Assembly: GCF_003350005.1 (NCBI RefSeq)
Contig: NZ_QLKS01000002.1
Span: forward strand, 577,510-641,509
Direction of reading: 5' to 3'
DNA: 64,000 nucleotides
DNA from: Psychrobacter proteolyticus
GTDB taxonomy: Bacteria > Pseudomonadota > Gammaproteobacteria > Pseudomonadales > Moraxellaceae
Part shown: in pieces, positions 27,809 through 36,885 of the stretch
How the letters are laid out: each line of letters opens with the position of its first letter
Position numbering within the stretch: the first letter of the stretch is position 1
Made by a program: the position numbers and the translations under genes
Notes under the pieces: generated by a model
What the model was told of the DNA's origin: nothing
Database searches by the model: none
Seen by the model: only the letters and a program-made list of their open reading frames with translations

Positions 27809-28207
27809 ATGAAGAAATTAGCACTTGCAGCATTGATGACAACTTTTGCCCTTTCTGGTTGCTCTACGATGAGTATGGATGATGAGCGCACGATGGTTGT
27901 TGAAGGACAACCTATGAATGTAAAAGTAGTAAATATCCCAAGTTTTGAAGTGGAAATTGCACCGCGTAAAGCAGTATGTGACTTGACTGCTACTGATGGT
28001 AGTATGGTTGAATCACAGTGCTTGCAGTATCGTCAGACCTATCAGAAAAACTACACCACGCTAAATGGCAATATTCAAGGCTTTACCTATGAGCCGAACT
28101 ATCGTTATGTGCTAGATGTACGCCAAGAAGCAGTAACCGCAGAAGGCTCTAACGTAGTACAGCCAGTTTGGATTCTAAATGAAGTGGTATCAAAAACTGC
28201 TGAATAA
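27809..28207 (+). CDS. Small outer-membrane-type lipoprotein, unknown function
   Basis: 132 residues with a clear lipoprotein signal: MKKLALAALMTTFALSGC, lipid-modified Cys18 in LSGC. Residue +2 is Ser, so export to the outer membrane is expected. The mature part contains two further Cys (AVCDLTAT and ESQCLQY) that could form a disulphide, and a beta-rich C-terminus (YVLDVRQEAV, QPVWILNEVV). I do not recognise a domain. GAGG ribosome site. It is a single gene with a terminator shared with convergent sdaA. Confidence 0.8.
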   Translation: MKKLALAALMTTFALSGCSTMSMDDERTMVVEGQPMNVKVVNIPSFEVEIAPRKAVCDLTATDGSMVESQCLQYRQTYQKNYTTLNGNIQGFTYEPNYRYVLDVRQEAVTAEGSNVVQPVWILNEVVSKTAE

Positions 28208-28250
28208 TATTGATATCAATACATAGACGATAAACCAGTTATACATGACA

Positions 28251-28283
28251 AAAAAAGCCTCTAATTCGTTAGAGGCCTTTTTG
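28251..28283. terminator. Bidirectional terminator with TTCG loop
   Basis: GCCTCTAA / TTAGAGGC around a TTCG tetraloop (28257-28276), with A6 on the left and T5 on the right. It serves the convergent lipoprotein and sdaA genes. Confidence 0.92.
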
Positions 28284-28314
28284 TTGTCAGTAAATTGTTT
28301 CTCGAGAAGTTAAC

Positions 28315-29748
28315 CTAGCACTGACTATAATTAACACTGACACCGCGCGTTGCCGTAGGGATTCTATTGTCAGCATAGATCGCCAGGCCACCTCGTGCTG
28401 TTTCTTTATATTTATCAGACATATCAGCTCCTGTTTGCTTCATCGTCTCTATCGCTTTATCTAAAGAGACGAAGTGCTGACCATTGCCTCTACAGGCTAA
28501 GCGTGCTGCATTGATTGCCTTGACTGCACCCATCGCATTACGCTCGATACAAGGCACTTGTACCAGTCCGCCAATAGGATCACAGGTAAGGCCTAGATTA
28601 TGCTCAATGCCAATCTCTGCTGCATTTAGGCATTTGGCTGGCGTGCCATTCATTATTTCTGCCAGTGCAGAGCCTGCCATTGCACACGCAGAACCAACCT
28701 CACCTTGGCAACCGACCTCAGCACCAGAGATTGAGGCATTTTGTTTGATAAGGCTGCCAATAGCAGTAGCATTTAGCAAAAACTTACGAACGCCATCTTG
28801 GTTGTAGTTAGGCAAAAAGTCACGATAGTAGTGCAGTACGGCAGGAATGATACCTGCTGCGCCATTGGTTGGAGCAGTGACTACTTTGCCGCCATTTGCG
28901 TTTTCTTCGTTAACGGCGAGCGCGTACAAATCGACCCAGTCCATGGCGGCTAACTTATCAGTTTTGGTGATAGGTTGGTCTTTTTCAGCACACAGCTGCG
29001 TATGCAAATCTTGGGCACGGCGTTTTACATCTAATCCGCCCGGCAAGATGCCGCCATTTTCACAGCCTTGTTTGACGCAGTCTTGCATCACTTCCCAAAT
29101 GCTATCTAGATAAGCAAATACTTCTTCTTTGGCATGGAAGTGACATTCGTTTGCCAGTACCAATTCACTGATGCTTAAGTCATGCTCACGACATTGCTCT
29201 AGTAGCTCTGCTGCGTTATTGAACGGGTAGGGAACTCTATCGATGGTCGGGCTGGCATGATCTTCGTCTGGGTTAGTTGCATCTTCTTCATTGATGACAA
29301 AACCGCCACCGACTGAATAGTAAGTTTGCTGATAGCGAACACCTTCAGTTGAGATAGCGCGTAGCGTCAATGCATTAGGGTGATAAGGTAGCACAGTATC
29401 ATCATACCAATAGATGTCTTGCTCTGTATCAAAAGCAATCGTATGCGTGCCTGATACACTGAGAATTTTGTCAGAGAAGATAGGAGATAGGTAGCTACTG
29501 GTCATGCGTGTGTCTATCGTACTAGGCGTGTGCCCAAGTAGGCCTAGTAAAATAGCGGTATCTGTTGCATGGCCTTTTCCGGTCGCCGCCAAAGAACCAT
29601 ACAGCTCAATCTCAATGGTCTTAACCGCAGTCAGTTCCATCTGCTCAGTTAGCGAGGTCAAAAATAAGTTTGCAGCGACCATCGGTCCGACTGTATGCGA
29701 ACTGGATGGGCCGATGCCGATTTTAAATAAATCAAAAACACTGATCAT
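28315..29748 (-). CDS. sdaA: L-serine ammonia-lyase (L-serine dehydratase)
   Basis: Iron-sulphur enzyme turning L-serine into pyruvate and ammonia. Single-chain form, with the beta-type domain first ([20 protein letters not shown] at residues 4-23) and the alpha-type domain after about residue 190 ([52 protein letters not shown]). Cysteines in the GCQGE, TCDP and PCIERN segments are the [4Fe-4S] ligands or candidates. 477 residues, within range. GGTGA six bases before ATG 29748. Monocistronic. Confidence 0.95.
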   Translation of the reverse strand: MISVFDLFKIGIGPSSSHTVGPMVAANLFLTSLTEQMELTAVKTIEIELYGSLAATGKGHATDTAILLGLLGHTPSTIDTRMTSSYLSPIFSDKILSVSGTHTIAFDTEQDIYWYDDTVLPYHPNALTLRAISTEGVRYQQTYYSVGGGFVINEEDATNPDEDHASPTIDRVPYPFNNAAELLEQCREHDLSISELVLANECHFHAKEEVFAYLDSIWEVMQDCVKQGCENGGILPGGLDVKRRAQDLHTQLCAEKDQPITKTDKLAAMDWVDLYALAVNEENANGGKVVTAPTNGAAGIIPAVLHYYRDFLPNYNQDGVRKFLLNATAIGSLIKQNASISGAEVGCQGEVGSACAMAGSALAEIMNGTPAKCLNAAEIGIEHNLGLTCDPIGGLVQVPCIERNAMGAVKAINAARLACRGNGQHFVSLDKAIETMKQTGADMSDKYKETARGGLAIYADNRIPTATRGVSVNYSQC

Positions 29749-30334
29749 AATAAGTCACCAAAAAATTTAAGCGCTTTAGCCTATTTTATCTATGGCATTG
29801 AGCGCTTTTGTGAAAAATATAATAGACAGCCATCGCTCCTAGTCACCGTTGGCAGGTGGGCGCGAGACACTATTTATGAAGGTTATAAGGTAAATGAGCA
29901 CTGAGGGCAGTTGAATAATAACTTTTATTTATTTTGAAACTCCGTTATCATGCTCGCAGTCAACAACTATGTAACATCCTGTAAGTTGGTTATCATCGTA
30001 AAATAAGACGGATTAAAAAAGACTAAAATTTTCAGTCAGACACATCCGTATCAATACATTTAGTAAGATATGGTTATCATACCAAATAATACTTTTGGTT
30101 TGTCATATTACAACATAAATGAATGAATTGGGATGACATATTATAGATAGAAGGACTTAACGTTCTGCTATTTATACAAGCCCTTAGAAATATGTCCATT
30201 TATTAATATTCTTATTTTATCAGTTATTCAAGGGCGTATTGAACATTCACAAATAGTCTCTGTCAGTGCCATGGTCGAATATTCAACACGCCCCAGCCTA
30301 TTACTTTAGCTTAGCTCACATAGGACAAGCGCGC
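29749..30334. other. Divergent gap sdaA / permease
   Basis: About 580 bp if the permease starts at 30335. An imperfect repeat, AAGCGCTTT and AGCGCTTTT, flanks 29770-29810 in the sdaA leader. No riboswitch, tRNA or small gene is recognised. Confidence 0.45.
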
Positions 30335-31759
30335 ATGCCATCTCAAAAAGACCCTTCATCAGCGTCAGACAATAGCGCTCAAGATCTATCGACTCAAAAT
30401 GCCTTGGAATCTGCAGGCATTGATTCAGCCGCTATCAATTATCCGCACAATCCAGATTTTGAAAATGGCCGTTGGTTTCCGACATGGCGTCCTTATAAGG
30501 GCGACTTGGATCGTGATCCAGTCGGTATCAACGACTATCTACCTCCGTCAAAAAGCGTATTGCTCGGTATACAGCATACATTTGCGATGTTTGGTGCAAC
30601 TGTGCTTGCGCCTTTATTGATGGGGTTTGATCCTAACTTAGCTATCTTAATGTCCGGTATCTGTACGGTAATGTTCTTTATGATTACCGGTGGGCGTATG
30701 CCGAGCTACTTGGGATCAAGCTTTGCTTTTATTGGTCCAGTCATCGCGGTGACCGCTTATGCAGGCGCAGGGTTCAATGACAATCTAAATGTTGCGCTAG
30801 GCGGTATTATGGCCTGCGGTATCATTTATGCATTGATTGGTCTGCTAGTGATGAAGACGGGTACAGGTTGGATTGAGCGCTTGATGCCGCCTATCGTGAC
30901 GGGTGCGATTGTCATGATTATCGGTCTTAACTTGGCGCCAGTGACCATTCAAGGCGTGTCTGCCAATCAGTTTGATGCTTGGATGGCCACCTTGACCGTA
31001 CTGCTCATTAGTGGTGTGGCAGTATTTACTCGCGGTATGTTGCGACGTCTGTTGTTACTCGTCGGTCTGGTGCTGTCGTACGTTGCTTATTTTGTCATGA
31101 CCAATATTTTAGGCTTTGGTACAGCGATTGATTTTAGTACAGTAGCTGCCGCTTCATGGTTTGGACTACCAAGCATTCATACGCCGCGCTTTGAGATGAG
31201 CGCTATTATCCTAATTGCACCTGTGGCTTTTATTTTGGTGGCTGAAAACCTAGGGCACTTTAAGGCAGTAGAGGGCATGACCAAGGCTCGTGTGACTCCT
31301 TATATGGGCCGAGCATTTTTGGCGGATGGTTTAGCCACAACTTTTTCGGCAGGATTTGGTGGTACAGGTGTTACTACTTACGCTGAAAATATCGGTGTCA
31401 TGGCGGTTACCAAAGTGTATAGCACGACGATATTTGTCGTAGCAGGCTTGGTTGCTATCATATTGGGACTGTCACCAAAGTTTGGTGCGATCATTCAGAC
31501 CATACCAGCGGCTCTATTGGGCGGTGCTTCTATTGTTGTCTTCGGCCTTATCACGGTTGCTGGGATAAAGATCTGGATCGATAGCCATATTGATTTTAGT
31601 AAAAACAGCAATCTAATCATCGCGGCAGTGACGGTCATTATGGGTACTGGTAACTTTAGCTTGCATTTAGGTGGCTTTGATTTAGGCGGTATCGGTACTG
31701 CTACTTTAGCCGCTATCGTGTTAAATGCTCTGTTTAACCAAAGTTCTGAAGCGAAATAA
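30335..31759 (+). CDS. Uracil/xanthine permease family (NCS2, UraA-like)
   Basis: Nucleobase:proton symporter of the inner membrane with the 14-helix UraA fold. Seen: FGATVLAPLLMGFDPNLAILM, SYLGSSFAFIGP, the substrate-site Glu in LVAENLGHFKAVEG, and TTYAENIGVMAVTKVYS, the hallmark of the UraA/RutG branch with its second Glu. I start at ATG 30335 (474 residues), preceded by AGGA; a GTG at 30266 would add 23 residues. The N-terminal ~50 residues before the first helix are hydrophilic and longer than in E. coli UraA. Substrate is probably uracil, though xanthine is possible. Confidence 0.88.
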   Translation: MPSQKDPSSASDNSAQDLSTQNALESAGIDSAAINYPHNPDFENGRWFPTWRPYKGDLDRDPVGINDYLPPSKSVLLGIQHTFAMFGATVLAPLLMGFDPNLAILMSGICTVMFFMITGGRMPSYLGSSFAFIGPVIAVTAYAGAGFNDNLNVALGGIMACGIIYALIGLLVMKTGTGWIERLMPPIVTGAIVMIIGLNLAPVTIQGVSANQFDAWMATLTVLLISGVAVFTRGMLRRLLLLVGLVLSYVAYFVMTNILGFGTAIDFSTVAAASWFGLPSIHTPRFEMSAIILIAPVAFILVAENLGHFKAVEGMTKARVTPYMGRAFLADGLATTFSAGFGGTGVTTYAENIGVMAVTKVYSTTIFVVAGLVAIILGLSPKFGAIIQTIPAALLGGASIVVFGLITVAGIKIWIDSHIDFSKNSNLIIAAVTVIMGTGNFSLHLGGFDLGGIGTATLAAIVLNALFNQSSEAK

Positions 31760-31825
31760 GTAATACTGATGAGATTGAAGTTTGAGTCTGTCAAATAAAG
31801 ATGGCTAAAGCATATCTCCTGTAAT

Positions 31826-31866
31826 AAAAAGCGCCCATACTATCGATAGCATGGGCGCTTTTTTGT
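31826..31866. terminator. Bidirectional terminator after permease and DMT gene
   Basis: AAAAAGCGCCCAT pairs with ATGGGCGCTTTTTT, and the inner CTATCGATAG is itself palindromic, giving one long hairpin with A and T tails. Confidence 0.92.
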
Positions 31867-31903
31867 ATAGCAGTGTTGAGCAAAAGTATTGAAAAAATCA
31901 ATA

Positions 31904-32836
31904 TTACTTATAGTCCCGTTTATAAAATCTTGAAAAAAACCGATAGCGGCGAAGGGCGCGTGGTTTTGGTTTCAATGAGCCTAAGTAAATAGCAAACATC
32001 GTTAATAGTGCGCCACTCCACTGCAAAGTATTAATCGGTTTGTCTAGCCAGCTATAGTCAATGACAAGGGCTGCAATAGGTTCAGTCAACAATAGCAGTC
32101 CAGTCAGTGCCAGAGATAGCTTAGGAATAGAGTAGGCAATCAATCCCCATGCCAAGCACTGCATTACCGTACCATAGATAAGCACCCAGCCAATCTCAGA
32201 CCATGTATTGGGCAGGATATTACCTGTGTCAAATACAAACATCGGTATAATCATGGCTAAGACGCCGCCGATACTGATCAGCTGCATTAGCATAAATATA
32301 GGCGTCGGTTCAGTGTCGTGCGTTTTGCGGATAAATGTCATTGATGCCGCCAGCATGGCACCCGAGACAATACCAGTGACAAAACCCCAAGTCGCAGCGG
32401 TGTTGTGTGCGAATTCAGGGCTACCTATCATTGCCACGCCTATCATGGCTAAAAACAAACTAATAAGCTGTACGATAGACTGACGCTCATTAAAATACAT
32501 AAAACCAATAGCGGCCAAGAAAAATATTTGCAGACTATTAAGCAGCGTCGAAATACCAGGCCCAACCGCATAAATACTCTCATGCCACAGCGCCAAATCT
32601 AATCCTAAAAATGCCCCTGATAATAGCGCATAAAAAATAGCGCGTTTTGATTTGGGCATACGTTGGCCCATTATCTTAGCCAATACCGCAAATACAATAC
32701 CAGAAACAGCCAATCGCCAAAATGACATGGCCCAACCACCAATATCGACGTGAGCGACAATTAAGCTGCCCAATCCAAAAATGATACAACCAATGACTAA
32801 GCCAATAGGTGCAGATCGCGTTGAAGCAATAGCCAT
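31904..32836 (-). CDS. DMT-superfamily (EamA) transporter
   Basis: 310 residues with ten hydrophobic helices in two EamA repeats (for example SFWRLAVSGIVFAVLAKI and FFLAAIGFMYFNERQSIVQLISL, read in parts). The GPGISTLLNSLQIFFLA and LLTEPIAALVIDYSWL segments are at the repeat ends, as in EamA exporters. It ends in a basic Arg/Lys-rich cytosolic tail (KPRALRRYRFFSRFYKRD). Known family roles include export of amino acids, metabolites or drugs. The substrate is unknown. AAGGA precedes ATG 32836. Single gene. Confidence 0.9.
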   Translation of the reverse strand: MAIASTRSAPIGLVIGCIIFGLGSLIVAHVDIGGWAMSFWRLAVSGIVFAVLAKIMGQRMPKSKRAIFYALLSGAFLGLDLALWHESIYAVGPGISTLLNSLQIFFLAAIGFMYFNERQSIVQLISLFLAMIGVAMIGSPEFAHNTAATWGFVTGIVSGAMLAASMTFIRKTHDTEPTPIFMLMQLISIGGVLAMIIPMFVFDTGNILPNTWSEIGWVLIYGTVMQCLAWGLIAYSIPKLSLALTGLLLLTEPIAALVIDYSWLDKPINTLQWSGALLTMFAIYLGSLKPKPRALRRYRFFSRFYKRDYK

Positions 32837-33257
32837 AATTTGTCCTTATAACAGTATTTGAATAACAGCATTTTGAATAACAGCACTCTTATTATCATTG
32901 CATCATGTCAGAACTTATGTTGACATAAAGCCATATTGTCGTGGTTTTAAACGCAAAATGAAATGGCAAAACCATAATTTATTATGCTGAATACAACTAC
33001 TATCGCTATGCGGAAAATTATTGGGCACGTTAAACGCAAATAAATAACCAAAATATCTGATATAGCTGCGTTTTTCGCAATAGACTTATAACAGTTGGGT
33101 AATAGTACTTATATCAAAATATTTGTATCAGGGCGACGATTCGTAGGAGTATGAAAGCGCATAATGTATACAAGTGATACTTCTGCACGGAGGATATGTG
33201 TGTAGCACGTTAAACGAAATTAATGCTGGAACATATGTATAGTAGATTGACGATATA
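32837..33257. other. Divergent gap with short repeats
   Basis: About 420 bp. It holds a 15-bp tandem duplication next to the DMT gene (32857-32886) and two copies of GCACGTTAAACG, 180 bp apart (33025, 33205). No gene or terminator seen. Confidence 0.5.
32857..32886. repeat. 15-bp tandem duplication in DMT leader
   Basis: TTTGAATAACAGCAT (32857-32871) and TTTGAATAACAGCAC (32872-32886), one mismatch. Confidence 0.85.
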
Positions 33258-34340
33258 ATGTACTTAACGTCTGATTGGTTATACCAAACAATCTATATTA
33301 TTTGTCTAGGTTTATTTATGCTTCAACGATTACTATCAAAAAAACAGTCACATATATCATCTGGCTTGCTACCAAAAATATCGCAATACAGTTTCGTCGT
33401 GACGATGCTATCTAGCGCATTGTTTTTGATGCCTAGCGCACATGCCGCCAGCTGTAAAATCCCAAAAAGTTATTATAAAAACGTCTCCTGCACGGCCAGT
33501 AGTAGTTACTTTTTAGCGATAAAAGACTTTGGTGCGCCAGTGGCTTTAATTGATAAAAAAGGCAAACGAGTCGTTGATTTATCACGTTATCAAAAAGTCG
33601 ATGCCGATAAACTGTCAGGCGGTCTGTTGCCTGTACTGCGTAACAGTCGCGTCGGTTATCTCAATATGCAGGGCCGTGAGGTCGTGCCTGCCATGTACGA
33701 TATATTGACAGAGAGTCAAGGATGGGCGCGGCCTGTATCGGATGGGCGTATCGTGGTAAAAAAAGAGGGTAACTATGGTGTGATTAACACAGCCAATAGT
33801 ACCGTTGTCTCGTTTTCTGCAGCGATTGATGATATCGATAATTATCGTAATGGAGTAGCGCGTGTACGCAAAGGCCGTGCAATCAGTTGGGTGGATAAAA
33901 ACGGTAATGCAGCGAATGATCCAAATGCCCAGAATGACACTCAGGCAGTGAACAAACCTACTTCTTCTAACGAAAAATCTAGCACAGCATCACAGTCTGC
34001 ACCGGCGCGCTTTACGACGCTTCAATCGCGTCAGCAAGATGGTAAATGGGGTTTCGTCGATGACAATAATGTCACTATGATTACGTACTCATTTGATGAA
34101 GTGCGTCCATTTTCTGAGGAATATGCTGGCGTGCGTATCGGTGAAGAGTGGGGCTTTGTCAATTTAGGCGGTGAGCTAGTGATTCCTTTTCGCTTTGCTG
34201 ATAATAGTGTGAACGCTAACGATAGCTATCAGGGCAAACCATCCTTTGTATTTACAGGTGGTAAGGCGTGGATTGGTAACCTAAAGAATGGAAATAAAAT
34301 GTGCATTGATAAGGAAGGCGCTGGCGTTGCTTGTGATTGA
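33258..34340 (+). CDS. Exported WG-repeat protein
   Basis: 360 residues from ATG 33258; ATG 33318 (MLQRLLSKKQ) is perhaps the better start, with TAGG seven bases ahead. Either way an export signal ends at MPSAHA before ASCKIPKSYY. The mature part carries WG-type beta repeats: VGYLNMQGREVVPAMYD, NYGVINTANSTVVSF, then GKWGFVDDNNVTMITYSFD and EWGFVNLGGELVIPFRF. A Ser/Asn-rich linker of about 35 residues splits the first and second repeat groups. Four Cys near the ends (ASCK, VSCTA, KMCID, VACD) may form periplasmic disulphides. WG repeats are found in surface and effector proteins of unclear role. Single gene, terminator at 34429. Confidence 0.85.
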   Translation: MYLTSDWLYQTIYIICLGLFMLQRLLSKKQSHISSGLLPKISQYSFVVTMLSSALFLMPSAHAASCKIPKSYYKNVSCTASSSYFLAIKDFGAPVALIDKKGKRVVDLSRYQKVDADKLSGGLLPVLRNSRVGYLNMQGREVVPAMYDILTESQGWARPVSDGRIVVKKEGNYGVINTANSTVVSFSAAIDDIDNYRNGVARVRKGRAISWVDKNGNAANDPNAQNDTQAVNKPTSSNEKSSTASQSAPARFTTLQSRQQDGKWGFVDDNNVTMITYSFDEVRPFSEEYAGVRIGEEWGFVNLGGELVIPFRFADNSVNANDSYQGKPSFVFTGGKAWIGNLKNGNKMCIDKEGAGVACD

Positions 34341-34348
34341 TGCAATTA

Positions 34349-34413
34349 CTAGGGCGTGTCCTCATTTTTAACCCATTTAGATAACTATCGATTGAATTGA
34401 GGACACGCCCTAG
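34349..34413. repeat. 65-bp inverted-repeat element, MITE- or REP-like
   Basis: Perfect 16-bp inverted ends CTAGGGCGTGTCCTCA (34349-34364) and its complement (34398-34413) flank 33 bp. Part of the interior, 34380-34397, recurs at 34517-34534, so it is a repeated element and not just a hairpin. Confidence 0.75.
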
Positions 34414-34428
34414 GATTAAATAGACAAT

Positions 34429-34481
34429 AAAAAAGAGTGTAAAACCTGTGATTTTTCGCTAGGTTTTACACTCTTTTTTTT
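34429..34481. terminator. Strong bidirectional terminator
   Basis: AAAAAAGAGTGTAAAACCT (34429-34447) pairs with AGGTTTTACACTCTTTTTT, followed by more Ts. It lies between the convergent WG-repeat and hydrolase genes. Confidence 0.95.
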
Positions 34482-34504
34482 GAAACTGATGTTTTTAGCT
34501 CACT

Positions 34505-34553
34505 TAGATGACTTTGGATAACTATCGATTGAATCGAAGACAAGGCCTAGTCT
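34505..34553. repeat. Degraded partial copy of the 65-bp element
   Basis: GATAACTATCGATTGAAT (34517-34534) is identical to 34380-34397, and the following CGAAGACAAGGCCTAG is a diverged form of that element's right end. The left end is missing or mutated. Confidence 0.7.
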
Positions 34554-34560
34554 TCTAAAG

Positions 34561-35610
34561 CTATTTTCTCGATAAATGATTGCTGATTAAGTCAACCATA
34601 TAAGGCTGATAATACTCTGGAATGTCATGCGCCATACCTTCGATGAGATGGAACGTAGCATTAGGAATGGTCTTAGCAACGACTCGGCCCTGTGAGGCAG
34701 GCAGGAGTCCATCGGCGCTACCATGCAATACAATCGTCGGTGCTTTAACTTGCTTACTAAATCGGCTGATAGAGCCTGATGCTAAGATAGCATTGAGCTG
34801 TTGTACCGTACCAAGCGGATGAAAATTACGCTGATAGCGAATCTTAGCGATTTCACGCACCATACGCACATTCACATGACCTGGTGTACCAACGGTCTTC
34901 ATAAACCAAACGCTGTGACGCACGATATCACGCTCAGAGTGGCTCTCTGGACGGTTGATAAGGGTATATAGCTGTTTGGGCTTGGGCGGCTTTAAAAACG
35001 CACGATTGGTCGTGGTGAACATAAGTGCCATTCGTTGTACTAAGCTTGGATAACGTGCCGCCACGATTTGTGCAATCATACCGCCCATTGAAGCCCCAAG
35101 CAGATGTGTCTTACCGAGCTTTAGTGCTTTAATTAGACGTGCGGTGTCTTCAGCCATGTCCGTCAAGTTATAAGCAACCTGCGTGCTTTTGTTAGACAGC
35201 CCTGTCTGTAGACGTACCATCATTTTGAGCTGGCTAATACGCGGCAAGCCTTCTATCTGTACTTTAGAAGACAAGCCGATATCACGATTATCAAAACGAA
35301 TCACAAAAAAACCAGCATCGATAAAGCGCTTAATAAAATTGTCTGGCCAAAATATCATTTGTGAGCCTAGCCCCATGATCATCAGCAGCGGCGGATTATT
35401 AGGATTACCGCCAGCTTCGACACACAACTCAATACCATCACCGATGTCAATCATTGCTTGACGAAGGTGCTTACTCAAGTCAGAGTCGCGCCATTGATGC
35501 TCCCCAAATTTGCGCCACTCAGGAGTAGGGTAGTTATTCAGATGATCTTCTAGATTGTTATCTAGCGTTTCAGGCAATTTGGCACTATTGATGTCATTTG
35601 ATTTTGTCAT
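34561..35610 (-). CDS. Alpha/beta hydrolase
   Basis: 349 residues. Oxyanion region MIMGLGSQMIFW, nucleophile elbow GASMGG (Ser), acid in LHGSADGLLPAS and His in GMAHDIPEYY complete a standard catalytic triad. About 50 hydrophilic residues precede the core. No signal peptide, so it is cytosolic. The family includes esterases, lipases and haloperoxidase-like enzymes, and the substrate is unknown. It starts 27 bp after rubA on the same strand, suggesting a two-gene operon. AGGA lies six bases before ATG 35610. Confidence 0.9.
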   Translation of the reverse strand: MTKSNDINSAKLPETLDNNLEDHLNNYPTPEWRKFGEHQWRDSDLSKHLRQAMIDIGDGIELCVEAGGNPNNPPLLMIMGLGSQMIFWPDNFIKRFIDAGFFVIRFDNRDIGLSSKVQIEGLPRISQLKMMVRLQTGLSNKSTQVAYNLTDMAEDTARLIKALKLGKTHLLGASMGGMIAQIVAARYPSLVQRMALMFTTTNRAFLKPPKPKQLYTLINRPESHSERDIVRHSVWFMKTVGTPGHVNVRMVREIAKIRYQRNFHPLGTVQQLNAILASGSISRFSKQVKAPTIVLHGSADGLLPASQGRVVAKTIPNATFHLIEGMAHDIPEYYQPYMVDLISNHLSRK

Positions 35611-35637
35611 GAAGTGTCCTAATTAGAGGGTCATCTA

Positions 35638-35802
35638 CTACAGCTCAAGCATCTCAAAATCAAGCTTGCCGACACCGCACTCAGGGCAAGTCCAGTCATC
35701 AGGGATGTCTTCCCACTTAGTACCAGGTGCGATACCTTCTTCTGGGCAGCCAAGCGCCTCATCATATATCCAGCCGCAGACAATACATTCATAACGTTTC
35801 AT
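35638..35802 (-). CDS. rubA: Rubredoxin
   Basis: 54 residues, easily missed because it is short. Fe(SCys)4 ligands: Cys6 and Cys9 in [11 protein letters not shown], Cys39 and Cys42 in [10 protein letters not shown]. Conserved [15 protein letters not shown] sits between them. Small cytosolic electron carrier, for example to alkane hydroxylase or oxidative-stress reductases. Its usual partner, rubredoxin reductase, is not next to it. It is upstream of an alpha/beta hydrolase in the same direction and divergent from apt. Confidence 0.96.
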   Translation of the reverse strand: MKRYECIVCGWIYDEALGCPEEGIAPGTKWEDIPDDWTCPECGVGKLDFEMLEL

Positions 35803-36167
35803 AAATAGTCCTATCGATCATTACCAGTATTACAGTTACAGCGTGCTATAAACGCTCATTTTTAATATTACAGCTATTATATTAGACTGCAAAAACGCAC
35901 GTAGTTTAGCATATAACCGCAATTTTCATAGTTAAGTTTACACTTGTATATTGAGATGACTTTTCTTTTATCAAGTCAATCACATACGTTACCTTGTTAG
36001 CGCTTAATAACAAGACTGGACGCCAGCCCGCCATACGAAAACCAATTATGCTATAATAATCGCCGCTAAATTCACAGTAATGCTTAGCATTTATCGCTGA
36101 TATATCATCCAGTTGTTGTCTTATCTAAACTAACTAAACCATCTAAATACATAAGCTAAGGGTCATC
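35803..36167. promoter_or_regulatory. Divergent gap rubA / apt with extended -10
   Basis: 365 bp. An extended -10 (TGCTATAAT, 36050-36058) lies about 110 bp before the apt ATG, but no good -35 precedes it. Nothing else is recognised. Confidence 0.45.
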
Positions 36168-36734
36168 ATGAGTACCAATGCCGCCGCCACATCCGCCACC
36201 AACAATGAGACGTCACATATGCTCAATACTGACCATCCGTTTTGGCAGATTATTCGCACAGTACCAGACTTTCCAAAAGCTGGCATTGATTTTTATGACA
36301 TTACCCCGTTACTGCGCAGTCATATTGACGCTGTCATTGACGCGCTACTTGCCGCTTTGCCAGAAGGGCTTATGGACGAGGTAGATTGTCTGGGTGCAGT
36401 GGAAGCGCGCGGCTTTGTATTTGCCAGTATGCTAGCAGGCCGTCTGGGCAAAGGCATGATCTTGCTACGTAAACCAGGTAAGCTGCCGCCGCCTGTTGCC
36501 AACAAAGCCTATGCACTGGAATATGGTAAAGACACGCTTGAGATGCAAAACAATCTACCGCCTGAGCGCGTACTATTGGTCGATGACATCTTGGCGACTG
36601 GTGGTACGTTGACCACTGCCTACGAGCTGTGTCAATCAGCTGACCATACTGTGGTCGGTGCGTTAGTGTTATTGGACTTGGTCGACTTGCATGGCGAGTT
36701 CCCAGTACCTGTTTATACGGTACTAAAAGCCTAA
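36168..36734 (+). CDS. apt: Adenine phosphoribosyltransferase
   Basis: Salvages adenine to AMP with PRPP. Residues PDFPKAGIDFYDITPLL near 35-51, EARGFVFASMLAGRLG in the middle, and the PRPP loop VDDILATGGTL from Val138 are the family signature. 188 residues including an Ala/Thr-rich N-terminal extension of about 18 residues before HMLNTDHPFW. A TAAGG site precedes ATG 36168. Single gene with a strong terminator. Confidence 0.95.
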   Translation: MSTNAAATSATNNETSHMLNTDHPFWQIIRTVPDFPKAGIDFYDITPLLRSHIDAVIDALLAALPEGLMDEVDCLGAVEARGFVFASMLAGRLGKGMILLRKPGKLPPPVANKAYALEYGKDTLEMQNNLPPERVLLVDDILATGGTLTTAYELCQSADHTVVGALVLLDLVDLHGEFPVPVYTVLKA

Positions 36735-36802
36735 AATGAATTGCTATGTTTTTGACTACTAGACACGTCGTATTGTCGATATAGCTAAACGATTCTCCAA
36801 AT

Positions 36803-36840
36803 AAAAAAGCGCCCTGATACTATGTCAGGGCGCTTTTTTT
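36803..36840. terminator. Bidirectional terminator apt / adhesin-E-like gene
   Basis: AAAAAAGCGCCCTGA (36803-36817) pairs with TCAGGGCGCTTTTTT (36825-36839). Confidence 0.95.
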
Positions 36841-36885
36841 GATACTGTACTAATGTTTTTTAGTACTGTGTTAAGTAGGCTGTAT

